Assembly: GCA_036567205.1 (NCBI GenBank)
Contig: DATCVA010000298.1
Location: forward strand, 1-10,556
Origin: DATCVA01 sp036567205
GTDB taxonomy: Bacteria > Pseudomonadota > Gammaproteobacteria > Burkholderiales > Burkholderiaceae_B
Direction of reading: 5' to 3'
Length of the DNA: 10,556 nucleotides
The position numbers and the translations under genes are program-made. The notes under the pieces were generated by a model that saw nothing but the letters and a program-made list of their open reading frames with translations, had not been told where the DNA came from and made no database searches. Shown piece after piece: positions 1 through 5,694 of the stretch. Each line of letters starts with the position of its first letter. Position 1 is the first letter of the stretch.

Positions 1-417
1 CTGCTGGCAGGCCAGGCGCGACGCCATTTCTTTTGGCAAAAACACCATGGCCACGCCGTATTCGTCCGGCGCGGGCAGGGTAATGCCTTGCGAAGCCATG
101 TCTTCGCGATACAGCGCGTCGGGTATCTGGATAAGAATGCCCGCGCCGTCGCCCATAAGCTTGTCGGCGCCCACCGCGCCGCGGTGGTCCAGGTTTTCCA
201 GAATTTTCAGCCCTTGCTGAATAATGGCGTGGCTTTTACGACCCTTGATGTGGGCAACAAACCCGACGCCGCAGGCGTCATGTTCGTTAACCGGGCTGTA
301 CAAGCCCTGTGCAGCCGGCATACCGGATTGGTAAGGGGCTTTGCTTGATGGCAGGCCGATGCGCGACGCATCAATGACTACCGCCGGGGCGGAAGAAGGC
401 GAGAAGGACTGAGACAT
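1..417 (-). CDS. gltB: Glutamate synthase large subunit, N-terminal part (cut by window edge)
   Basis: The 139 codons visible here encode the start of the large (alpha) chain of NADPH-dependent glutamate synthase, which makes glutamate from glutamine and 2-oxoglutarate in the cytoplasm. The decisive stretch is the class II glutamine amidotransferase N-terminus: an NEHDACGVGF motif with Cys49 as the expected nucleophile, freed when the short propeptide is removed. It is followed by HIKGRKSH, LDHRGAVGAD and GDGAGI, all typical of GltB. The rest of this roughly 1,500-residue protein lies left of the window. I chose the ATG at 415-417 because a GGAG lies upstream; an internal ATG at 319-321 (Met33) would still leave a propeptide but has no clear ribosome binding site. 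The first 35 or so residues are Ser/Pro/Ala-rich and probably not conserved. A minus-strand promoter lies just upstream. Confidence 0.95.
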   Translation of the reverse strand, partial: MSQSFSPSSAPAVVIDASRIGLPSSKAPYQSGMPAAQGLYSPVNEHDACGVGFVAHIKGRKSHAIIQQGLKILENLDHRGAVGADKLMGDGAGILIQIPDALYREDMASQGITLPAPDEYGVAMVFLPKEMASRLACQQ

Positions 418-470
418 AAGAGGAGCTCCGCAGAATGTGCGCGCATAAGAATAGGTGCAACGAGAAAGAA

Positions 471-499
471 ACAATACTGCGATTTTTTTTACTTGCCAA
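471..499 (-). promoter_or_regulatory. Likely gltB sigma70 promoter
   Basis: On the minus strand, TTGGCA (494-499) and TATTGT (471-476) are separated by exactly 17 bases, matching 5/6 and 4/6 of the sigma70 consensus. This would start transcription near 464 and give a leader of about 47 bases before the gltB ATG. The spacer is A-rich. The call is by eye only. Confidence 0.55.
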
Positions 500-529
500 G
501 AAAAATAAATAAGGGTGCGTCCCTAATAT

Positions 530-541
530 TTGACTTGTCAA
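530..541. promoter_or_regulatory. Small dyad over the -35 box
   Basis: TTGAC-TT-GTCAA is a perfect 5+5 base dyad lying on the plus-strand -35 box and nested inside the larger inverted repeat. It looks like a transcription factor half-site pair, but no specific regulator can be named from the sequence. Confidence 0.4.
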
Positions 542-558
542 GTTCTTTCGTTCATAAT
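530..558 (+). promoter_or_regulatory. Sigma70 promoter for the 44-codon ORF
   Basis: TTGACT (530-535) and CATAAT (553-558) are spaced by 17 bases, each matching 5/6 of the consensus. It points rightward at the small ORF starting at 601, with a predicted start of transcription near 565 and a leader of about 36 bases. This is the best-scoring promoter in the window by eye. Confidence 0.6.
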
Positions 559-600
559 TAGGGACACATCCATAATACTGATTATTAAAAAGGGATAATT

Positions 601-735
601 ATGATTTTTACAAAATTTCTTTCTATTGCCACTTGGCTACGCACCAAAATCGCGCAAAAAAAGAGCCAAAAAAACTACCCGCAACGCAACAAAGGCGGCA
701 TGGGGCTGGTGTTTTTCGGCTCTAAAATGGGCTAA
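601..735 (+). CDS. Hypothetical 44-residue cationic small protein
   Basis: This short ORF (ATG 601, TAA 733-735) encodes 44 residues that I do not recognise. Nine residues are Lys or Arg and none is Asp or Glu, so the peptide is strongly basic. Residues 1-19 (start MIFTKFLSIATWLRT) could form an amphipathic helix; the middle is Lys/Gln/Asn-rich; the end is Gly-rich with a hydrophobic patch (GLVFFG, 35-40). Support for expression is good: AGGGA at about the right distance upstream (591-595) and a near-consensus promoter at 530-558. The surrounding DNA is noticeably more AT-rich than the flanking genes, which may mean acquired DNA. Possible roles, all speculative: a membrane-acting peptide such as a type I toxin, a nucleic-acid-binding basic peptide, or a regulatory leader product. 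No target gene follows on this strand. Confidence 0.55.
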   Translation: MIFTKFLSIATWLRTKIAQKKSQKNYPQRNKGGMGLVFFGSKMG

Positions 736-745
736 TTAATTAGCC
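730..745. repeat. Perfect 16-base palindrome over the small ORF stop
   Basis: GGCTAATTAATTAGCC is a perfect palindrome that contains the TAA stop codon of the 44-codon ORF. It has no T-run after it, so it is not a standard intrinsic terminator. It could be a protein binding site, or it could be chance in an AT-rich stretch. Confidence 0.6.
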
Positions 746-806
746 AACGGCACGGGGCAACGCAGACTTTATTTATGCTACGGCATGGCGTTAGTTAGTA
801 TTGCTG

Positions 807-840
807 GCCCCTGTGCTTCGACGGGCCGGTTTTCAGGGGC
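807..840. repeat. GC-rich inverted repeat downstream of the ligase gene
   Basis: GCCCCTG (807-813) pairs with CAGGGGC (834-840) across a 20-base centre. A second, shorter GGCCGG/CCGGCC repeat lies at 871-891. Both sit in the convergent space after the small ORF and after the minus-strand ligase gene. Neither is followed by a T-run on either strand, so they are weak candidates for transcript ends. Apart from these, 736-925 shows nothing recognisable. Confidence 0.4.
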
Positions 841-925
841 TAAGCGGGTTGATACGTGAAGCGGCGGACGGGCCGGACTTAATACCCGGCCTCAGTCGAG
901 AAAATTACGCAGGCTTATGGCTGGC

Positions 926-2179
926 TTACGCGGCCAAAACCTTCTGTTCTTCGTTGCGCATACCCGCCCAGAAAATCACCAAACCCATCACCAGAAACAT
1001 AATCCCATCGTTATGTCCCAGAACGTACTGTGTCATGCTGTACACAAAGAACGACGATAGCACTGTCGTTCCGCACACGGCCATTACACGCACGTTTCTG
1101 GAAGGGGACGCCAGGCGCTGGCAAAAGTACCAGAACGGTATGAAATAAAGGGCCAGCAAAGCCAGCAGGCCCACCAGCCCTTGTCGTATCCACTCTTGCA
1201 AATAATTATTGTGTGCGTGGCCCAGTCTTAATACGCGTGGATGCGCCTTGCCTTCGTCTACCAGGCGCTGCAGTTGCGCTGCATAATCTTTATCGCTCCA
1301 GCCCAAAATCGGTCTCTGAGGGATGTTGATGTAGGCCATGCGCCACATTTCCAGCCGGCCGCCCACCGAACTCTCGGCATTGTGCGTTTTCAGGTAATCG
1401 TCAATATTCGATATGGCAGCGTCGTAGCCTCTTTTGATAGAGTTGTTCGGTACCATTGCCACGCTAATGCCAAACGCCAGGATCAAGGCTGAGCCGCCCA
1501 AAAGCGTGCGCTTCAGGTTTTTCCGGGTCAGGAATGCAATGGCAAACAGCAACATCATCGGGGGAACAGCCAGCCACCCGCCGCGGGTGCCCGATGCTAC
1601 GAAACTATAAAATCCGGCCAGGATGCCCACTATTAAGGCGGCTTGCCAGCGTTTGGCGTGTGGCCCCTGGGCCCCGGTCCAGAATAGGCCGGCTGCGCAC
1701 AGCATGGACATGCTCAGGACAATGTCGCCGAATTGAATGGCGTTGGTAAAGCCTTCGGCGCGTTCAAGGCCTTGTAGTTCGACTTGCCACAGGCTGATTC
1801 CCGCCGCTGATACGCACCCGGCAACCAGGCCTGCCCACAACCAGCACAAGCGCATCCGCACCGACAATAGCAGCAGCAAAATCGGGATGGCGGCCAGGTA
1901 GCGGGTCGATGGATCAAGAGTGCGGCTTCTGTTTCCGTGCAAAATCAACATGAACACGGCAATTAGAAACAGACTTAGCAAGATGCCAATAATAATTTTG
2001 TCTTGCGTCGATAGGCCTAGGGCGGGACGCATTGCCAGGAAGTACAGGCTTGTCAGCAGCAGCAGCGCCGCGCCAGCGGAATAGCCCGATGGCGCTGATT
2101 GGTTCAAGGCGAAAAACAAAAAAATGCTGGCTGAAACGATAACGGCTAAAACGTTGTTTCTTGATACTGTTGTGTTCAT
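926..2179 (-). CDS. waaL: O-antigen ligase family membrane protein (WaaL-like)
   Basis: This 417-residue protein is nearly all hydrophobic segments, with a larger periplasmic loop around residues 245-325, as in the Wzy_C/O-antigen ligase family. WaaL joins undecaprenyl-linked O-polysaccharide to lipid A-core on the periplasmic face of the inner membrane. Supporting motifs are SGTRGGW (196-202, with Arg199 matching the conserved Arg of the family) and HAHNNYLQEW (321-330, with the conserved His) just before the last membrane segments. The reading frame is open further upstream to 2311, but that part is the pgi coding region in another frame. The ATG at 2177-2179 overlaps the pgi stop by one base (TAATG), which indicates translational coupling. 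Related members polymerise O-antigen (Wzy) or glycosylate proteins, so the exact substrate is inferred. No other LPS gene is visible beside it. Confidence 0.8.
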   Translation of the reverse strand: MNTTVSRNNVLAVIVSASIFLFFALNQSAPSGYSAGAALLLLTSLYFLAMRPALGLSTQDKIIIGILLSLFLIAVFMLILHGNRSRTLDPSTRYLAAIPILLLLLSVRMRLCWLWAGLVAGCVSAAGISLWQVELQGLERAEGFTNAIQFGDIVLSMSMLCAAGLFWTGAQGPHAKRWQAALIVGILAGFYSFVASGTRGGWLAVPPMMLLFAIAFLTRKNLKRTLLGGSALILAFGISVAMVPNNSIKRGYDAAISNIDDYLKTHNAESSVGGRLEMWRMAYINIPQRPILGWSDKDYAAQLQRLVDEGKAHPRVLRLGHAHNNYLQEWIRQGLVGLLALLALYFIPFWYFCQRLASPSRNVRVMAVCGTTVLSSFFVYSMTQYVLGHNDGIMFLVMGLVIFWAGMRNEEQKVLAA

Positions 2180-3741
2180 TATTTTAGCGACTCGCCAAAT
2201 GTTTTTATCCAGTGAGCAGTGGATGGATCGTGCTGGACCTTGGGCGCGGCGGCCCCCGAGAGTTCGGCCAAAATACCTTTGGCCAGAACTTTGCCGTATT
2301 CGACGCCCCACTGGTCGAAGGGGTTTATGCCCCAGACCACGCCCTGGACAAACACTTTATGTTCATACAGCGCCAGCAGCGCGCCCAACGTGTAGGGCGT
2401 CAGTTTGGAAAGCACGATAAGGCTAGAGGGGCGGCCCCCTTCATGAACCCGGTGTCTGGCCAGCCACTGGGCTTTGTCCTGCGGCATACCTTCGGCCAGG
2501 CATTCGTCAAGCGCGGTCTGATACGTTTTACCGCGCAGCAAGGCTTCGCGCTGGGCAAGGCAGTTTGCCAGCAAGCTTTTGTGGTGTTCGGTCCAGCCGT
2601 GATCGGCCTGTTGGCAAACAATAAAGTCCACGGGCGCGCCGTCGCTGCCCTGGTGCAGCCATTGAAAAAACGTGTGTTGCGCGTCGGTGCCGGGAATGCC
2701 CCAAACGGCCGGGCCGGTGGGAACGTTCACGGGTTTGCCGTCCAGGTCCACCGACTTGCCCAGCGACTCCATTTCCAATTGCTGAATATAGGCCACAAAA
2801 TTGGCCAGCCTGAAGTCGTAGGGTGCGATGTTAAGCGACGCATACCCCAATATGCTGCGATTGATAATGCCGGAAATGGCCATCTGCACGGGGGCGTTTT
2901 CAGCCAGGGGGGCTTGCGCGAAGTGCGTGTCCATAGCCAGCGCACCGGCCTGCATGCCGGCAACGACTTCAGAGCCCACGGCCAGCGCTGTGGTCAGGCT
3001 AACCGACGACCATAAGGAAAAACGGCCGCCGACCCAGTCCCAGAACTTGAAGATGTGCGCTTCGGGCACGCCCCAGTCTTTGGCCACCTGGGGGCGGGCG
3101 GTTACGGCTACAACGTGGCTAAACGGGTTGGCAATGCCGGCCGCGGCCAGCCATTCTATGGCGCGCTGGCCATTTTCCAGCGTTTCGGCGGTGGTAAACG
3201 ATTTAGAGGCCAGCACAATCAGCGTGTCGTGCGGGTTCAACCCCTCGAGGCCACCTTCGATCGCGTGGCCGTCAATATTGGCCACAAAGCGCACATTGCG
3301 CCACGCGCCGGCGTAACCGAAGGCGCTGACCGCCAGTCTTACCCCCCAGTCGCTGCCACCAATACCAATATGAACGATATTGCGCCAGCGACGCTCCGAG
3401 TCGGCCAGACGCACGAACTCCAGCATGCGCTGGCGCTCGTTTGCTACGTCCGGAGTAGGCGCCGCCGCGCGCAATTCGGTGTGCCATGCCGCACGCTCTT
3501 CGGTCAAGTTGGCCACTTCGCCCGTTAACAGTTTGCTGCGCAGCGCGGAAAACTGCCGTGCCTCAAGCAAGGCTTCGGTACAGGCCGCAAGTTTGGATGA
3601 GTATTTTTGCCCGCTGATATCCAGCTGTAAACCCGCTACTGAAATCAAGCGTAATCCGTTCGGTTCCGTAGGCGCTTTTTTTGTGGCCTCAACAAATTGC
3701 GCCCATTCGGGCAATTCCAGCAAAGAAGGTAGCGGCGTCAA
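2179..3741 (-). CDS. pgi: Glucose-6-phosphate isomerase
   Basis: This cytoplasmic enzyme of 520 residues interconverts glucose 6-phosphate and fructose 6-phosphate, linking glycolysis/gluconeogenesis to sugar-nucleotide supply. Family motifs are clear: IGIGGSDWG (125-133), the sugar-phosphate-binding LASKSFTTAET (177-187), VGGRFSLWS (237-245, Arg240), MESLGK (324-329, Glu325 as catalytic base), GTDAQHTFFQ (351-360, His356) and NPFDQWGVEYGK (473-484, Lys484). The length is somewhat below the roughly 550 residues of the E. coli enzyme. The start appears to be TTG at 3739-3741: a GGAG lies five bases upstream, and the frame upstream has no ATG or GTG before an in-frame stop at 3820-3822. The stop overlaps the next gene's ATG. 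The pairing with an O-antigen ligase suggests a shared transcript for envelope sugar metabolism, but that is inference. Confidence 0.96.
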   Translation of the reverse strand: MTPLPSLLELPEWAQFVEATKKAPTEPNGLRLISVAGLQLDISGQKYSSKLAACTEALLEARQFSALRSKLLTGEVANLTEERAAWHTELRAAAPTPDVANERQRMLEFVRLADSERRWRNIVHIGIGGSDWGVRLAVSAFGYAGAWRNVRFVANIDGHAIEGGLEGLNPHDTLIVLASKSFTTAETLENGQRAIEWLAAAGIANPFSHVVAVTARPQVAKDWGVPEAHIFKFWDWVGGRFSLWSSVSLTTALAVGSEVVAGMQAGALAMDTHFAQAPLAENAPVQMAISGIINRSILGYASLNIAPYDFRLANFVAYIQQLEMESLGKSVDLDGKPVNVPTGPAVWGIPGTDAQHTFFQWLHQGSDGAPVDFIVCQQADHGWTEHHKSLLANCLAQREALLRGKTYQTALDECLAEGMPQDKAQWLARHRVHEGGRPSSLIVLSKLTPYTLGALLALYEHKVFVQGVVWGINPFDQWGVEYGKVLAKGILAELSGAAAPKVQHDPSTAHWIKTFGESLK

Positions 3742-3773
3742 ACGGACTCCAAACGGTAGTTTAGTATCGGGCG

Positions 3774-3779
3774 ATTGTA
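3774..3779 (-). promoter_or_regulatory. Possible pgi -10 box
   Basis: TACAAT on the minus strand matches 5/6 of the -10 consensus and lies 32 bases before the TTG start. The matching -35 is poor: TTACAA at 3798-3803, 18 bases away, matches only 3/6. An activator or another promoter may be involved. Confidence 0.35.
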
Positions 3780-3809
3780 CCCCTGTCGTCCAGAATCTTG
3801 TAACGCCTA

Positions 3810-3838
3810 TTGGAATTAGCTATTAGCTGTGCTACCAT
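3810..3838 (+). promoter_or_regulatory. Possible infA promoter with long leader
   Basis: TTGGAA (3810-3815) and TACCAT (3833-3838) on the plus strand are spaced by 17 bases, each matching 4/6 of the consensus. If used, it would give infA a leader of about 330 bases and would lie back-to-back with the pgi promoter. No better plus-strand promoter was seen closer to infA. Confidence 0.3.
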
Positions 3839-3866
3839 ACTTAAGTAAGTTTTGTCTGGGCGCTAT

Positions 3867-3885
3867 GTGCAGCATGCAGCTGCAC
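3867..3885. repeat. Hairpin in the pgi-infA spacer
   Basis: GTGCAGC and GCTGCAC form perfect 7-base arms around the 5-base centre ATGCA. No T-run follows, so it is not a standard terminator. It could fold in a long infA leader or be a protein site. Confidence 0.5.
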
Positions 3886-4172
3886 GCATCAGATACTGTC
3901 AAACACGCAGGCCAAACCCACTTTTGGCGGCCGGAATTTATTTTCGGAAATACACATTACACAGTCATACGAGCACGTTTTACCGACTCTTTATCATAAT
4001 GCTCGACTGTTTTTCAGCATAGGCTGCAACCAGCACCACCGTTACACACCCAAGTGCTTCGGCGTTGCGCCCAGTATCGCTAAACCCTTGAAAGAGCCGC
4101 CAGTACGCTCGCCACAAGCGATGCGCGTTCGCCGCCATGGGTTTATTTTAAATTTTTACAGGAGATCGATTT

Positions 4173-4433
4173 ATGGCTAAAGAAGAATTGCTTGAAATGA
4201 GCGGTTTAGTAACAGAAGTATTGCCCGATTCCCGTTTTCGCGTCACGTTAGACAATGGCCACCCACTAATTGCCTACACCGGTGGCAAAATGCGCAAGCA
4301 TCACATTCGCATCCTGGCAGGCGATAAAGTCTCGCTTGAAATGTCGCCCTACGACCTAAGCAAAGGCCGCATCACGTTCCGCCACATTGCTGGCCGCCCA
4401 GCGCCTGTTGCACGTACACCGCGCCGTCGCTAA
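4173..4433 (+). CDS. infA: Translation initiation factor IF-1, solitary paralogue with C-terminal tail
   Basis: IF-1 binds the ribosomal A site on the 30S subunit during initiation. This 86-residue protein starts MAKEELLEMSG and has the usual single OB-fold (S1-like) domain, with FRVTLDNGH (21-29), GKMRKHHIRIL (38-48), GDK and SPYDLSKGRITFR near the end of the fold. Ordinary IF-1 stops at about 72 residues; here a basic Pro/Arg-rich tail of about 15 residues follows (ending RTPRRR). The gene stands alone rather than in the ribosomal protein operon, fitting the second IF-1 copy known in many betaproteobacteria. AGGAG (4160-4164) lies eight bases before the ATG, and a strong terminator follows, so it is probably monocistronic. 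The long upstream spacer hints at leader-based control such as a temperature response, which is unproven. Confidence 0.93.
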   Translation: MAKEELLEMSGLVTEVLPDSRFRVTLDNGHPLIAYTGGKMRKHHIRILAGDKVSLEMSPYDLSKGRITFRHIAGRPAPVARTPRRR

Positions 4434-4474
4434 TTGCCGCACGCCCATTCGCTGCTCGCGCAATAAAATGAAGG

Positions 4475-4509
4475 CGCGGCCGCACTTACGTGTGCGGGCC
4501 GCGTTTTTT
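4475..4509 (+). terminator. Rho-independent terminator of infA
   Basis: A GC-rich stem (4475-4485 with 4491-4503, one or two bulged bases) with a short TTACG loop is followed by six T residues (4504-4509). It lies about 40 bases after the infA stop. On the minus strand the same hairpin is followed by a looser T-rich run, so it may also end the convergent transcript of the Bug-type gene. Confidence 0.85.
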
Positions 4510-4567
4510 CATGTTGCCTGGAATTGATTGCCTGGTGTTTGGCCAGAATCGCTTTGCCAGTGCGCTT

Positions 4568-5539
4568 TTAGTCGACCTTTCCGATATCGCGTACCGCTTT
4601 GGTCAGGACAGCATCATCGGCGTCCCAGTATTTCTGGAACTCGGGTGCATCCATGTATTCGACAGGGCTTCCGGCCCCTAATACCTTGGCCTGTACAGCC
4701 GGGTCGTTCGCAATTTTCTTTGCACTGGCTCGAAGTGTATCAATGACGTCCTGAGGCGTCTTCGAAGGTACGAAAATTCCCGACCACTGCACGAACTTGG
4801 CATCATAGCCAAGCGAAGTCAGGCTGGGCACATCGGGTAACGATGCAAGCGGTTTGTCGCCCCAATGAGCCAGTGGCCGTACGGTACCCGCTTTAATATG
4901 CTGAAGGATGCTGGACGGCCCCGTGGAAATGGCTTGAACTTGGCCGCCTAACAAGGCCGCAACGGCGGGTCCGGCGCCGGTATAGGGCACATGGGTCAAT
5001 TTAATGTCGGCGGCTTTTTCCAGCATGGCCATGGGCACATGCATGGACCCATAAATTCCCGAGCTGCCATAGTTGATTTTGCCGGGCGATTTCTTGGCGG
5101 CCTCAACGAATTCTTTAGCCGTTTTCCAGGGGGAATTGGCCGGTACGACCAGGACAGTCGGGTCGGCCGTGATGCGGGCGATAGGCTTGAAGTCATCGAT
5201 TGCATAAGCGGCTTTACGGCCCAGGATTTTGTCGGCCTCGGGCAATATCGATATGGACGACAGCATTAACATTATCGTATAGCCATCGGGCTTGGCCCTG
5301 GCGGCTTCACCTGCCCCGATAGCGCCGCCGGCGCCTACTTTGTTTTCGACTACAACCGACTGGCCCAAATCGCGGGACAGCGCGTCGGCAATAGGCCTTG
5401 CCACGGTATCGGTTACGCCGCCCGGAGGGAACGGTACGATCATCGTAATGGCATGGTCCGGGTATTTGGCAGAAGCGCTGGCTGCAAAAAGCAGTGCCGC
5501 TACAGCGCTAAAGGCCTTTATTTTTACTTTGTAATTCAT
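4568..5539 (-). CDS. Bug-family (TctC-like) periplasmic substrate-binding protein
   Basis: This 323-residue protein is a tripartite tricarboxylate transporter receptor of the Bug type, a family greatly expanded in Bordetella and relatives, whose members bind carboxylates, amino acids or related small anions in the periplasm. Residues 1-24 form a Sec signal peptide ending ASASA before Lys25. Then come the family hallmarks IVPFPPGGVTD (34-44), the VENKVGAGGAIG region (63-74), KPDGYT (83-88), INYGSSG, HVPYTGAGPAVAALLGGQVQA and the C-terminal LRASAKKIANDPAVQAKV region. The start is supported by AAGGAG six bases before the ATG. No TctA/TctB membrane partners are visible, as is usual for orphan Bug receptors. 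It lies downstream of the FAH-family enzyme on the same strand, so the ligand is likely that enzyme's substrate or a precursor; its identity cannot be read from the sequence. Confidence 0.93.
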   Translation of the reverse strand: MNYKVKIKAFSAVAALLFAASASAKYPDHAITMIVPFPPGGVTDTVARPIADALSRDLGQSVVVENKVGAGGAIGAGEAARAKPDGYTIMLMLSSISILPEADKILGRKAAYAIDDFKPIARITADPTVLVVPANSPWKTAKEFVEAAKKSPGKINYGSSGIYGSMHVPMAMLEKAADIKLTHVPYTGAGPAVAALLGGQVQAISTGPSSILQHIKAGTVRPLAHWGDKPLASLPDVPSLTSLGYDAKFVQWSGIFVPSKTPQDVIDTLRASAKKIANDPAVQAKVLGAGSPVEYMDAPEFQKYWDADDAVLTKAVRDIGKVD

Positions 5540-5606
5540 GATGTCTCCTTGATGCCTGCATAATCCAACGGTGTTGAGGATGGGTTGTTATGGATCGAGT
5601 AACTTA

Positions 5607-5648
5607 GTGTGCTGTTTGGCTAATTCGCAAACCAAGCAAACAGCACAC
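5607..5648. repeat. 12-base-arm inverted repeat between FAH and Bug genes
   Basis: GTGTGCTGTTTG (5607-5618) and CAAACAGCACAC (5637-5648) are perfect 12-base arms around an 18-base centre. It lies in the 155-base gap between the FAH-family gene and the Bug gene. No T-run follows on the minus strand, so it is more likely an mRNA-stabilising or processing hairpin, or a binding site, than a terminator. Confidence 0.7.
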
Positions 5649-5658
5649 CAGGAATCCG

Positions 5659-5678
5659 GCGTGCTTTCTGTGGCACGC
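5659..5678. repeat. Short hairpin after the FAH-family stop codon
   Basis: GCGTGC (5659-5664) and GCACGC (5673-5678) pair across an 8-base loop, starting about 16 bases past the FAH-family stop on the minus strand. There is no T-run. Together with the larger repeat it makes a two-hairpin intergenic region. Confidence 0.5.
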
Positions 5679-5694
5679 TCGGTGGCGCTTCAAT

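Larger units (their letters stand above)
513..571. repeat. Long imperfect inverted repeat around a promoter
   Basis: The arms 513-527 and 557-571 match as an inverted repeat over 15 bases with two mismatches; the core is GTCCCTAAT against ATTAGGGAC. The 29-base centre contains the -35 box and most of the spacer of a plus-strand promoter, and the right arm overlaps its -10 box. This geometry would suit an operator bound by a dimer or tetramer, or it could be a remnant of a dispersed palindromic repeat. Searching the genome for the arm sequence would separate the two. Confidence 0.7.
3742..4172. other. 431-base divergent spacer between pgi and infA
   Basis: There is no supported gene here. Next to pgi it holds the GGAG ribosome binding site (3747-3750) and a minus-strand -10 box. 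It also holds a tandem 7-base repeat, ATTAGCT twice (3815-3828), an 8-base palindrome ACTTAAGT (3839-3846), a hairpin (3867-3885) and the infA ribosome binding site AGGAG (4160-4164). A 44-codon open frame at 3865-3999 has no ribosome binding site and was not accepted. The length would allow a long infA leader, but no named riboswitch or small RNA could be recognised. Confidence 0.6.

Noticed and set aside
871..891. GGCCGG/CCGGCC hairpin as terminator of the ligase gene
   Set aside because: The stem is short and no T-run follows on the minus strand.
801..1148. 115-codon plus-strand open frame
   Set aside because: Its right part is antisense to the O-antigen ligase gene, the left part lacks a ribosome binding site, and the protein shows no motif.
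2212..3015. 267-codon plus-strand open frame opposite pgi
   Set aside because: Antisense to a clearly conserved enzyme; the frame is open because of GC-biased codon use on the other strand. The 162-, 157- and 148-codon frames at 2828-3826 are rejected for the same reason.
3865..3999. 44-codon plus-strand ORF upstream of infA
   Set aside because: No ribosome binding site precedes the ATG, and residue composition gives no support. An upstream regulatory ORF is not excluded but cannot be claimed.
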